Origin: Ancylobacter sp. TS-1
GTDB taxonomy: Bacteria; Pseudomonadota; Alphaproteobacteria; Rhizobiales; Xanthobacteraceae
NCBI RefSeq assembly: GCF_009223885.1
Contig: NZ_CP045144.1
Coordinates: 2,778,001 to 2,842,000 of the forward strand
Direction: 5' to 3'
DNA length: 64,000 bases
Numbering within the stretch: position 1 is the first letter of the stretch; every line of letters starts with the position of its first letter. Made by a program: the position numbers and the translations under genes. A model generated the notes under the pieces. That model did no database searches and had not been told where the DNA came from. It saw nothing but the letters and a program-made list of their open reading frames with translations. This document shows positions 37,201 to 44,849 of this stretch, in pieces.

Positions 37201-37209
37201 CGCGGGCAT
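34204..37209 (-). CDS. polA: DNA polymerase I with a repeat-derived insertion
   Basis: 1001 residues; replication gap-filling, Okazaki primer removal and repair. Domains: 5'-3' exonuclease (1-310; DGSAYIFRAYHALPPL, VDNVPGVPGIGIKTA), 3'-5' exonuclease (about 390-590; VVAVDTETTGLDP and a YDDTMLLSYVLDA motif, so proofreading looks intact) and polymerase (600-1001; LISADYSQIELRLLA, KAINFGIIYGIS, LLQVHDE). Residues about 323-363, between the two nucleases, are encoded by two inverted copies of an intergenic repeat and include SPSPQWGEGRGEGELGG and PLTPALSPSGRGS. The ATG at 37209 has GGAG six bases upstream. Confidence 0.96.
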   Translation of the reverse strand: MPANDPHHDTVDAGDHVVLIDGSAYIFRAYHALPPLTRSSDRLPVGAVAGFCNMLWKLVRAGQNGGGFEPKPTHLAVVFDKSEQTFRKDIYPLYKAQRPELPEDLRPQFPLIREATRAFDLACVEQAGFEADDLIATYAEQAKAKGARVTVISSDKDLMQLVDERVRMYDPMKDKAIGTEEVFEKFGVAPDKVVDVQSLAGDSVDNVPGVPGIGIKTAAQLLAEYGDLDTLLARASEIKQTKRRENLIEFADQARLSRQLVTLKRDVALDVPLDDIAVVEPEGRKLIAFLKAMEFTTLTRRVGEAYEIEIAAIEPDPALKAGASPSPQWGEGRGEGELGGTQAADGSTNATPLTPALSPSGRGSDADALTPLALSAARQAQATATPVDRSAYETVTTLARLKEWIARAVDLGVVAVDTETTGLDPMQADIVGFSLALAPNEACYVPLTHKGGDEGLFSEGMLPGQIPLAEAVAALKPLLEDPSVLKIGQNLKYDWLVFDRLGIELVGYDDTMLLSYVLDAGASPHGMDPLSVRWLGHTPIKFEEVCGKGKGQISFDRAAIDKASEYAAEDADVTLRLWRVLKPRLAAEGKATVYETLERPLVAVLAKMEARGIRIDRQMLSRLSGEFAQGMGRLEAEISDMAGESFNPGSPKQLGDILFGKMQIPGGRKTPTGAWSTGADVLEELAEQGHELPRRILDWRQLQKLKSTYTDALPSYVHPETGRVHTSFALAATTTGRLSSSEPNLQNIPVRSEEGRKIRKAFIAAPGHKLISADYSQIELRLLAEIADTPSLRQAFQDGLDIHAMTASEMFGVPIEGMPGEVRRRAKAINFGIIYGISAFGLANQLSIPREEAGAYIKRYFERFPGIRAYMDETRNFAREHGYVETLFGRRCHYPDIAAKNPSIRAFNERAAINARLQGSAADIIRRAMARMDGALEKARLSARMLLQVHDELIFEVPDEEVDATIPVVREVMELAPFPAVALKVPLKVDARAAENWDEAH
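36119..36240. repeat. Inverted pair of the CCCTCTCCCC repeat inside polA
   Basis: 36201-36240 reads CCCCCTCACCCCGACCCTCT then CCCCACTGGGGAGAGGGGGA; 36119-36157 holds an inverted copy (CCCTCTCCCCGACGGGGAGA GGGCTGGGGTGAGGGG). About 43 bases lie between them. The whole block keeps the polA frame open and encodes a roughly 41-residue linker. Confidence 0.9.
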
Positions 37210-37333
37210 TGCAGGCTCCGATGTGGCGCGCACGATGCCCCCGGCGCTCCCGCGGGGCAAGGGGGCGGAGATGAGGGAGCTGTGCAGGTGACGCGCGCGC
37301 CGCCGGGCGTTACAGAGCGCACAGGAAACCGCG

Positions 37334-38086
37334 ATGCCCCGCTACAAGCTCACCATCGAATATGACGGCACCCCCTTCGTCGGCTGGCAGATCCAGGCGG
37401 CGGGGGAGAGCGTGCAGGGCGTGCTGGCCCGGGCGGTGACACGCTTTTCCGGCGAGGAGGCCGCCGTGCACGGCGCCGGGCGCACCGATGCCGGCGTCCA
37501 CGCCACCGGGCAGGTCGCCCATGTCGAGCTTGCCCGCGACTGGCCGCCCGACACGGTGCGCGACGCCATGAACGCTCATCTGCGCCCGCACCCGGTCGCG
37601 GTGCTGGCCGCCGAGCGGGCGGAGGGCGATTTTCACGCCCGCTTCTCCGCGACCGGGCGGCGCTATCTCTACCGCATCATCGCCCGCCGGCCCGATCTCG
37701 TGCTGGAGCGCAACCGGGCGTGGCGGGTGCTGCGCCCGCTCGACGCGAAGGCGATGGCGGAAGGCGCCGCGCGTCTCATCGGGCGGCACGACTTCACCAC
37801 CTTCCGCGCCATCGGCTGCCAGGCCGCCTCGCCGGTGAAGACGCTCGACCGGCTGGAGGTGGAAACCGTGCCGCTGGAAGGGCCGGGCATGGAGATTCGC
37901 GTACACGCGCAGGCGCGCTCCTTCCTGCACCATCAGGTCCGCTCCATGGTCGGCACGCTGGTGAAGGTCGGCGAGGGGGCATGGACGCCGGACGATGTGA
38001 GCGCCGCGCTGGAAGCCGCCGACCGCACGCGCTGCGGCCCGATGGCGCCCTCGGCGGGGCTCTATCTGGCGGAAGTCACCTATTGA
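37334..38086 (+). CDS. truA: tRNA pseudouridine(38-40) synthase
   Basis: 250 residues; converts uridines 38, 39 and 40 of tRNA anticodon stems to pseudouridine. [19 protein letters not shown] at the N-terminus, the catalytic Asp in [28 protein letters not shown] and the C-terminal [19 protein letters not shown] are all characteristic. It is divergent from polA across about 125 bases. Confidence 0.97.
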   Translation: MPRYKLTIEYDGTPFVGWQIQAAGESVQGVLARAVTRFSGEEAAVHGAGRTDAGVHATGQVAHVELARDWPPDTVRDAMNAHLRPHPVAVLAAERAEGDFHARFSATGRRYLYRIIARRPDLVLERNRAWRVLRPLDAKAMAEGAARLIGRHDFTTFRAIGCQAASPVKTLDRLEVETVPLEGPGMEIRVHAQARSFLHHQVRSMVGTLVKVGEGAWTPDDVSAALEAADRTRCGPMAPSAGLYLAEVTY

Positions 38087-38106
38087 GGCGGTGCCCGATC
38101 GGGCGT

Positions 38107-38193
38107 CATCCCGGCCGGAGCGCAGCGCAGAGCCGGGATCGCTACCCGACGTCAACGCGATCCCGGATCGCCGCAAGCGGCGTCCGGGATGAC
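38107..38193. repeat. Intergenic ATCCCGGA...TCCGGGAT hairpins, copy B
   Basis: Two related hairpins between truA and the dihydroorotase gene. The stronger is ATCCCGGATCGCCGCAAGCG GCGTCCGGGAT at 38160-38190, with loop-proximal pairs CGCCGC/GCGGCG and one unpaired T. The first (from CATCCCGGCCGGAGCGCAGC at 38107) is a diverged relative. Both could also slow transcription between the convergent genes. Confidence 0.75.
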
Positions 38194-38221
38194 AAAGCCA
38201 ATTCCCGGCCCGCCGCAGAAA

Positions 38222-39556
38222 TCACCCCCGCGCCAGCGTCTCCAGGAAGCGCACGGCCTGCCCCTGCGCGGGGGTCGTCAGCTCGCCCTCCCACATCACC
38301 TTCCGCCCGCGGATGAGCGTGCCGACCGGCCAGCCGGTCACCTCCACCCCGTCATAGGGGGTCCAGCCGGGCTTGGAGGCGATCCATGAATTGCGGATTG
38401 TCTCGCGCCGCTTGAGGTCGACGATCGTGAAGTCGGCGTCATAGCCGACCGCGATGCGGCCCTTGGTGGCGATGTTGAAGATGCGCGCCGGGCCGGCGCT
38501 GGCGAGGTCGACGAAGCGCTCCAGCGTCAACCTTCCGGCATTCACATGGTCCAGCATCATCGGCACCAGCGTCTGCACGCCGGTCATGCCCGAGGGGCTG
38601 GCGGGATAGGGCTTGGCCTTTTCCTCCAGCGTGTGCGGGGCGTGGTCGGAGCCGAGCACGTCGACCACGCCCTCGGCAAGCCCGCGCCACAGCGCGTCGC
38701 GGTGGCGGGCGGCGCGCACCGGCGGGTTCATCTGCACCAGCGAGCCGTGCGTGCCGTACCAGCCCGCGTCCATGGTGAGGTGGTGCGGCGTCACCTCGAC
38801 GGTCGCGACGTCCTTCTGGGCGCGCAGATATTCCATCTCCTCCTGAGAGGTGATGTGCAGCACATGCACGCGCTTGCCCTCGTCGCGGGCGAGGTTGACG
38901 AGGCGCATGGTGGCAGTGAGCGCGGCGATCTCGTCGCGCCACACCGGGTGCGAGGAAGCGTCGCCCGGCACGCGCAGGCCCTTGCGCTCCTCGAGGCGCG
39001 GCTCGTCCTCGCAATGGAAGGCGGCGCGGCGGCGGATGACCTTGAGAATGGCGCGCACGCCGGGATCGTCGGCCACCAGCAGCGAGCCGGTGGAAGAGCC
39101 GATGAACACTTTCACCCCCGGCACGCCGGGCAGCATTTCGAGTTCGGGCAGGTCCTTCACATTGTCATGCGTGCCGCCGACGAAGAAGGCGAAGTCGCAA
39201 TGCATGCGGCCGCGCGCGCGGGACAGCTTGTCTTCCAGCGCCTCGGCGGAAGTGGTGAGCGGACTGGTGTTGGGCATCTCGAACACGGCGGTCACGCCGC
39301 CCATCACGGCGGCGCGGGACCCCGATTCAAGGTCCTCCTTGTGCTCCAGCCCGGGCTCGCGGAAATGCACCTGGGTATCGATGACGCCGGGCAGGAGGTG
39401 CAGCCCGGTGCAGTCGACCGTCTCGCCGGCCTGCGACGCGTCGAAGCTGCCGATGCCGGCGATGCTCCCGTCGCGGATGCCGACATCGCGGGCGCCGGTG
39501 CCGTCCTGGTTCACCACCGTGCCGCCCTTGAGGAGAAGATCGAACGTCTGCGCCAT
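38222..39556 (-). CDS. pyrC: Dihydroorotase
   Basis: 444 residues; closes carbamoyl-aspartate to dihydroorotate in pyrimidine synthesis, or a near relative in the dihydroorotase family. Amidohydrolase metal sites: VIDTQVHFREPG (HxH-type with Arg), VKVFIGSSTGSL for the lysine region, FHCEDEPRLEER, HVLHITSQEEMEYL and DVLGSDHAPHTLEEK (final Asp). The ATG at 39556 has GGAGG eight bases upstream. No aspartate transcarbamoylase gene is adjacent, so the exact role (PyrC versus a paralogue) is slightly open. Confidence 0.9.
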   Translation of the reverse strand: MAQTFDLLLKGGTVVNQDGTGARDVGIRDGSIAGIGSFDASQAGETVDCTGLHLLPGVIDTQVHFREPGLEHKEDLESGSRAAVMGGVTAVFEMPNTSPLTTSAEALEDKLSRARGRMHCDFAFFVGGTHDNVKDLPELEMLPGVPGVKVFIGSSTGSLLVADDPGVRAILKVIRRRAAFHCEDEPRLEERKGLRVPGDASSHPVWRDEIAALTATMRLVNLARDEGKRVHVLHITSQEEMEYLRAQKDVATVEVTPHHLTMDAGWYGTHGSLVQMNPPVRAARHRDALWRGLAEGVVDVLGSDHAPHTLEEKAKPYPASPSGMTGVQTLVPMMLDHVNAGRLTLERFVDLASAGPARIFNIATKGRIAVGYDADFTIVDLKRRETIRNSWIASKPGWTPYDGVEVTGWPVGTLIRGRKVMWEGELTTPAQGQAVRFLETLARG

Positions 39557-39670
39557 ATGCTGTCCTCCGCCGGGTGCCCAGAGCGCCGCGCCGCCGCCGC
39601 GCGGGCCCGCTCTTACGCCATATGGAGCGCGAGGCAAGCGGTCACAGCCATCGCCGTGCCATCGGCGCGA

Positions 39671-40804
39671 TCAGGCCACCGTGATCCGCACCCGCACCAT
39701 TGTGCCGCGCCCGGCCGCCGCGTTGCCGCCGAGTTCGACCGGCTCACTGCCCTGCCCGCCGAGCTGGGCCGCCAGCCCCTGGATGATGCGCCAGCCCAGC
39801 CCGCGCGCGCGGCCGAGATCGAGGTCCGCCGGCAGGCCGCGCCCGTCATCGGCAATGACGATGTCATAGAGGCCCGGCCCGGCGGGCGTGATGGTAAGGG
39901 CGATGGCGCCGGCCTGCCCGGCCTCGAAGGCGTGCTTGAGCGAATTGGTGACGATCTCGGCGACCAGCATGGACAGGGTAGTGAGCTGGGTCACGTTGAG
40001 CGGCAGGTCGGGCGAGGCGACGGTGCAGGCGATGCCGCTCGCGCCCGAGGCTTCGACGAGATCGCCGCACAGCTCGCGCAGATATTGCGCGGTCGGCAGG
40101 TCGAGCCGCTCCGGCGCGTAGAGCCGGCGGTGGATGCGCGCGATGGTGTCGAGCCGCCCGCGCGCCTCGTCGAGCGCGCAGACCGCCAGCGCGGGATCGT
40201 TCTCGACCTTGCGCTTCTGAAGCGTCAGCAGCGCGGCGACGAACTGCATGTTGTTCGCCACGCGGTGCTGCAATTCCTGGAACATGGTCCGCTGGCACTC
40301 GTAGAGCCGCGCCGTCGTCTCCTTCTCCGCCCGCAGCCGGTCGGCGGCGCTGAAGGTGAAGTGAATCAGCACGATGTCGATCGAGGCGATGGCGACGAAG
40401 AAGCCGAGCGCCAGCAGCGACTGCCCGGTCATCTGCATGTCGGAGGCCGGGCTGATGAAGAAGTACCAGGCGGCGGCGGTGGACAGCACCGCGCAGGTGA
40501 TGCCGGGCCGCAGCCCGCAGAAGAAGGTGGAGAGGATCACCACCGGGAAGAAGGTGAGGAAGGGAAAGCCGGGCGGCAGCACATCGTCGACCGCGAAACG
40601 CAGGGCGAGCGCGGCGGCGAACATCGCCACGCCCACCGCGTCGGCAAGCCAGGCGTGCCGGCGCAGCGGCTCGGCCGCGCGCACCAGCCGCCAGAAAGGT
40701 GAGACGTCGAGCGTTTCGGACCGAGGGGCAGCCGTCGCCGTCTCGGCGGGCGTGATGCCGGCAGAGCCCGCCGTACCCGGGCGGAAGGCCGTCTCCCTAC
40801 CCAT
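39671..40804 (-). CDS. Membrane sensor histidine kinase (HisKA_2/HWE-like)
   Basis: 377 residues. Four hydrophobic segments at about 50-150 form a DUF4118-like KdpD-type membrane module (PPGFPFLTFFPVVILSTFFCGL). The kinase follows: phospho-acceptor ELQHRVANNMQFVAALL, N-box LVAEIVTNSLKHAF, IADDGRGLP and GLGWRIIQGLAAQLGG. The HRVANN pattern is of the HisKA_2 group common in alphaproteobacteria and often linked to general stress or light responses. No response regulator is adjacent. It is divergent from the Crp-family gene across 266 bases, suggesting shared control (inference). Confidence 0.9.
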   Translation of the reverse strand: MGRETAFRPGTAGSAGITPAETATAAPRSETLDVSPFWRLVRAAEPLRRHAWLADAVGVAMFAAALALRFAVDDVLPPGFPFLTFFPVVILSTFFCGLRPGITCAVLSTAAAWYFFISPASDMQMTGQSLLALGFFVAIASIDIVLIHFTFSAADRLRAEKETTARLYECQRTMFQELQHRVANNMQFVAALLTLQKRKVENDPALAVCALDEARGRLDTIARIHRRLYAPERLDLPTAQYLRELCGDLVEASGASGIACTVASPDLPLNVTQLTTLSMLVAEIVTNSLKHAFEAGQAGAIALTITPAGPGLYDIVIADDGRGLPADLDLGRARGLGWRIIQGLAAQLGGQGSEPVELGGNAAAGRGTMVRVRITVA

Positions 40805-41070
40805 GGCGCGGCATCGCCGCCGTGGCGTGACATCCGGTCCGGCCCGGTCCCGGCTCGCGCCGGGCCTCATCGGACGCGCCGGCCGGCACACGGCAAGGGT
40901 GGCCGCTCCACGCCCTCGTGGCGGTCGCACGCATGACAAGAACTCCAAACCGCCGGGCACCCACCCGCTTGCAAATGTGCCTCGTTGTAGGCGGGTCGTC
41001 ACGCGTGATCTGTCCGCTTGTGAACATTTGGCCGCCTGCCGCGTTGGAACCGCGCAAACGGGAGGATGGC

Positions 41071-41889
41071 ATGGGGTTTCAGGGCAAGGGCGAGCGTGCG
41101 CAGGCCGCACCGGCCGACGACACGTCGTCGGGCGGCAACAATCTACTGGGCGCCCTGCGGCCCTCGGATTTCGGGCTGCTGCGCGCCCATCTGCGCCGCT
41201 TCGACCGGGCGGCCGGCTCGGTGCTGTACGAGCCCGGCGACGACGTGCGCAACGTCTATTTCCCCTGCGGCCAGGCGCTGGTCTCCTTCATGGTGCCGCT
41301 GGAGGACGGGCGGCAGGTGGAGATCACCACCATCGGGCGCGAGGGTGCGGTGGGTGGCATCGTCAGCCAGGGCCGGCTGCCGGCCTTCGCCCGCGCCGTG
41401 GTGCAGGTCAGCGGGCCGCTGCTGCGCCTCGACTGCGCCGAACTCGACCGCGCCAAGGCCGCCTCGCCGCCGCTGCGCAACCTCTTCGCGCGCTACGCCG
41501 ACTGCCTGCTGGCGCAGGTGTTCCAGTCGGTCGCCTGCAACGCCACCCACGACATCGAGCAGCGCACCGCCAAATGGCTGCTGGCCGCCTTCGACCGTAC
41601 CGGCGAGGAGGACCTGCGCCTCACCCAGGAGCAGCTCGCGGCGATGATGGGGGTCGGGCGCTCCTATATCAGCCGGGTCATCCGCCAGATGCAGGAGGCC
41701 GGCGCCGTCGAGCCGCGCCGCGGACGGCTGCGGATCCGCGACGGCGAGCGGCTGGGCGCCATCAGCTGCGGCTGCCACCGGTCGGTGCGCCGGCATTTCG
41801 ACGACGTGCTGAGCGGCGTCTATCCCAATGGCAACGAGGTCGCCGGCCATGGCGCGATCGTGACCAACGGCCCCGCCTTCCGCCCCTAG
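41071..41889 (+). CDS. Crp/Fnr-family transcription regulator
   Basis: 272 residues. A cupin-like cyclic-nucleotide-binding fold (GSVLYEPGDDVRNVYFPCG, QVEITTIGREGAVGG) is followed by a winged helix (LTQEQLAAMMGVGRSYISRV as recognition region). The FNR cysteine cluster is missing, and the Arg/Ser pocket of true CRP is not evident, so the ligand is unknown. GGAGG five bases before the ATG at 41071 sets the start. It is divergent from the histidine kinase and convergent with marC. Confidence 0.9.
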   Translation: MGFQGKGERAQAAPADDTSSGGNNLLGALRPSDFGLLRAHLRRFDRAAGSVLYEPGDDVRNVYFPCGQALVSFMVPLEDGRQVEITTIGREGAVGGIVSQGRLPAFARAVVQVSGPLLRLDCAELDRAKAASPPLRNLFARYADCLLAQVFQSVACNATHDIEQRTAKWLLAAFDRTGEEDLRLTQEQLAAMMGVGRSYISRVIRQMQEAGAVEPRRGRLRIRDGERLGAISCGCHRSVRRHFDDVLSGVYPNGNEVAGHGAIVTNGPAFRP

Positions 41890-41907
41890 GCGCGCGACTT
41901 GCGGCCC

Positions 41908-42540
41908 TCAGGCGAGGCCGGGGAACAGCGACCTGAGGCTGGCCACCAGCATCTCCATGGCGATGGCGGCGAGCACCATGCCCATCAGGCGCTTGGTGAC
42001 GCTCATCACCGTCGGCGAGAGGATGTGGGCGAGGTAGGGCGCGCTGATCAGCGTGGCGGCGAGCAGGATCAGGAAGGTCGCCAGGCCCGCGCCGAGCGCG
42101 AGATAGCCGCCGGCGCCGTGGGCTTCGTGGGAATAGACGATCAGCGCCGAGATGGTGCCCGGCCCGAGCAGGATCGGAATCGCCATCGGATAGAAGGCGA
42201 CGTTGCTGGCGGTGTTGAAGGTGGCCTTCTCCTCGCCCGAGCCGCCATGGGTGGCGCTCTCGCCGCCATGCAGCATGGACAGCGCGATCAGCAGCACGAT
42301 GAGCCCGCCGGCGAGACGGAAATGGTCCACGTCGAGGCCGAAGAAGCCGAGGATGGCACTGCCGGCAACCACCGAGACAAGGCTGCCGACCGACACCGTG
42401 GCCACGACGAGGATGCCGGTGCGGCGCTGCTCGCTCTGGCTCATGTCGGAGGTCAGCGACAGGAAGATCGGCAGGTTGGCGATCGGGTTCATGATGGCGA
42501 AAAGGGCGGCGAAGACCTTGGCCGCGAAGGCGAAATCCAT
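41908..42540 (-). CDS. MarC-family integral membrane protein
   Basis: 210 residues with six hydrophobic segments. The N-terminal FAIMNPIANLPIFLSLT and the central AIPILLGPGTISALIVYS are the two NP/GPG motifs of the MarC/UPF0056 family. The transport role is not established, despite the historical link to multiple antibiotic resistance. GGGAG lies close upstream of the ATG at 42540. Confidence 0.92.
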   Translation of the reverse strand: MDFAFAAKVFAALFAIMNPIANLPIFLSLTSDMSQSEQRRTGILVVATVSVGSLVSVVAGSAILGFFGLDVDHFRLAGGLIVLLIALSMLHGGESATHGGSGEEKATFNTASNVAFYPMAIPILLGPGTISALIVYSHEAHGAGGYLALGAGLATFLILLAATLISAPYLAHILSPTVMSVTKRLMGMVLAAIAMEMLVASLRSLFPGLA

Positions 42541-42722
42541 TCTCTCCCGATCTCCCCATATGGCGGCGGGCGCCGTGCCCGCTCCCCCGATGCAGTTGTA
42601 GCAGGATCGGCGGGGGCGTGAACGGTGCGCGCGCAAATAGCGCGCGTGCGGCGCCGCGCGCGCATGGCTCGGCTGCCGCTGCGGGCCTTGTGCGGCGCGC
42701 GCGGGCATGGCAAGCCGCGCCC

Positions 42723-43631
42723 ATGGCCAGCGACATCAGCGACACGACCGATATGTCCGTTTCCGCCCTTCCGCCCCTCGCGCCGTCCTTCGCCGCGCTC
42801 GCCCCGCGCTACGATCTGGTGCTGTGCGACGTCTGGGGCGTGCTGCACAATGGCGTGGTCGGCTCGCAGGCGGCCGCCGAGGCGCTGGTGCGCACCCGCG
42901 CCGGCGGGGCGAGCGTCATCCTCGTCTCCAACGCCCCCCGCGAGCCGGAAGGGGTGGCGCGCATCCTCGACGGCTTTGGCATTCCGCGCGCCGCCTATGA
43001 CGCCATCGTCACCTCCGGCATGGTGACGAACGCGCTGCTGGCGAAGCGTCCGGGCGTGCGCATGTGGCATCTCGGCCCCGAGCGCGATCTCGGCATCTAT
43101 GAGGGGCTCGACCTGACGCTGACCGGGCTCGACGAGGCCGAGCTGATCGTCTGTACCGGCCTGTTCGACGACACGGTGGAGACGCCGGCGCATTATGCCG
43201 ACACGCTCAAGGCGGCGCGGGCGCGGGCGCTGCCCTTCATCTGCGCCAATCCCGATATCGTGGTGGAGCGCGGCGGCGACCTGATCTGGTGCGCCGGCGC
43301 CATCGCCGAGGCCTATGCGGAACTCGGCGGCGAGGTGGTGTTCTGCGGCAAGCCGCACCGGCCCATCTACGAGACCGCCTTCGCCACGGCGGAGAAGCTG
43401 CGCGGGGCGCCGGTGGCGCCGTCGCGCGCGCTCGCCATCGGCGACGCGCTGCGCACGGATCTGGCCGGCGCGCTGGGGGTCGGCATCGACTGCCTGTTCG
43501 TGGCGGCCGGCATCCATGCCGGCGAGCTGGGCCTCGAACACGGCGCCGACGTCGATCCGGCCGCGCTGGCCCGCCTGCTGGAAGACGGCCCCGGCCGCCC
43601 GGCGGCGGTGACGACGCGCCTCGCCTGGTGA
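42723..43631 (+). CDS. HAD-superfamily class IIA hydrolase (TIGR01459-like)
   Basis: 302 residues. HAD motif I is DLVLCDVWGVLHNG, motif II is in SVILVSNAPREP, the cap C2A region follows, and motif IV is ALAIGDALRTDLAGALGVG. This matches the NagD-like group found in alphaproteobacteria, probably phosphatases of small sugar or nucleotide phosphates. The Asp-x-Trp motif I (DVW) in place of the usual DxD is typical of this subgroup as I recall it. A start at 42753 (MSVSALPP) is also possible. It lies 126 bases upstream of ribF. Confidence 0.87.
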   Translation: MASDISDTTDMSVSALPPLAPSFAALAPRYDLVLCDVWGVLHNGVVGSQAAAEALVRTRAGGASVILVSNAPREPEGVARILDGFGIPRAAYDAIVTSGMVTNALLAKRPGVRMWHLGPERDLGIYEGLDLTLTGLDEAELIVCTGLFDDTVETPAHYADTLKAARARALPFICANPDIVVERGGDLIWCAGAIAEAYAELGGEVVFCGKPHRPIYETAFATAEKLRGAPVAPSRALAIGDALRTDLAGALGVGIDCLFVAAGIHAGELGLEHGADVDPAALARLLEDGPGRPAAVTTRLAW

Positions 43632-43757
43632 GCGATAACCCCGATTGACGGCGCGCCGGACCGGCGTCACTTAATCGGGCGTGCTGGCCCTCCGGCGTCC
43701 GCTTCTCCCGCCGGCGTCGCCGGCGGTCACTCGTCCCAGCGTCCCGTGTCCGGTGAC

Positions 43758-44708
43758 ATGACCCACGCCGCCTCCTCTTCCCCGTCCTTCACCGTGCTGC
43801 GCAATGGCGACGCGCTGCCCCCCGCGCTGGCCCGGCCGGTCGTCGCCATCGGCAATTTCGACGGCGTGCATCGCGGCCACCGGGCGGTCATCTCCATCGC
43901 CGTCGCGCGGGCCCGCGCGCTCGGCCGCCCGGCGCTGGCGGTGACCTTCGAGCCGCATCCGCGCGCCTTCTTCCGCCCCTCCGAGCCGATCTTCCGCCTC
44001 ACCCCCGAACCGCTGAAGCTCAGGCGTCTCGCCGAGACCGGGCTCGACGGCGCGGCGGTGCTGGCCTTCGACGCCACCCTCGCCGCCAAGGACGCCGAGA
44101 GCTTCGTCGCCGACATACTGGTCGGCCGGCTCGACGTCTCCATGGTGGTGGCCGGCTACGACTTCCATTTCGGCAAGGGGCGCGGCGGCTCGCCGATCTT
44201 TCTACGCGAGGCGGGCCTGCGCCATGGCTTCGCGGTGGAGATCGTGCCGCCGCTGCTCGACGAGGGGGCGCAGGTCTCCTCCAGCGTGATCCGCGCCGCG
44301 CTGGCGCAGGGCCGGGTCGAGCAGGCCGCCCACATGCTGGGCGCTCCCTTCGAGATCGAGGCGGAGGTGATCCACGGCGACAAGCGCGGGCGCGAACTCG
44401 GCTATCCCACCGCCAATATGCGGCTCGACCCGGCGGTGACGCTCGCCCATGGCATCTACGCGGTGACGGTGGAGATCGACGGCGTGCGCCACAAGGGCGT
44501 GGCGAGTTTCGGCCGCCGCCCGACCTTCGACGACGGCGCGCCGCGTCTGGAGACCTTCATCTTCGACTGGCACGGCGACCTCTACGGGCGCGTGCTGCCC
44601 GTCGCCCTCCACGCCTGGCTGCGCCCGGAGCTGAAATTCGACGGCATCGACGCGCTGATCGCGCAGATGGACATCGACAGCGCGAATGCGCGGGCCGCGC
44701 TCGACTGA
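43758..44708 (+). CDS. ribF: Bifunctional riboflavin kinase/FAD synthetase
   Basis: 316 residues; makes FMN and then FAD. The N-terminal nucleotidyltransferase domain has VVAIGNFDGVHRGHRAV and VAGYDFHFGKGRGG, ending with SSSVIRAALAQG; the C-terminal kinase has GDKRGRELGYPTANM and GRRPTFDDGAPRLETFI. The ATG at 43758 is preferred; a GTG four codons upstream would add VSGD. It sits ahead of ileS and lspA, a common order in proteobacteria. Confidence 0.96.
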   Translation: MTHAASSSPSFTVLRNGDALPPALARPVVAIGNFDGVHRGHRAVISIAVARARALGRPALAVTFEPHPRAFFRPSEPIFRLTPEPLKLRRLAETGLDGAAVLAFDATLAAKDAESFVADILVGRLDVSMVVAGYDFHFGKGRGGSPIFLREAGLRHGFAVEIVPPLLDEGAQVSSSVIRAALAQGRVEQAAHMLGAPFEIEAEVIHGDKRGRELGYPTANMRLDPAVTLAHGIYAVTVEIDGVRHKGVASFGRRPTFDDGAPRLETFIFDWHGDLYGRVLPVALHAWLRPELKFDGIDALIAQMDIDSANARAALD

Positions 44709-44746
44709 GCATCGTCGCCGTCATCCCCCTCATCCGTCGGCGAGCG

Positions 44747-44778
44747 ATCCCGGATCGGTCCTGCGGACCGTCCGGGAT
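44747..44778. repeat. Intergenic ATCCCGGA...TCCGGGAT hairpin, copy C
   Basis: ATCCCGGATCGGTCCTGCGG ACCGTCCGGGAT between ribF and ileS: a 14-pair stem with one unpaired T and a TGC loop, nearly identical to copy D at 48010. Confidence 0.85.
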
Positions 44779-44849
44779 GACGGTATGCGCCCCTCCCTTG
44801 CACGCGCCCGGCGCTGCGCTTAAACCGGGCGCGAGCGAAGGAGCGCGTG

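Noticed and set aside
43700..43745. GC-rich hairpin CCGCCGGC-GTC-GCCGGCGG before ribF as a terminator
   Set aside because: It lacks a following T run and such stems arise often by chance in this GC-rich DNA.
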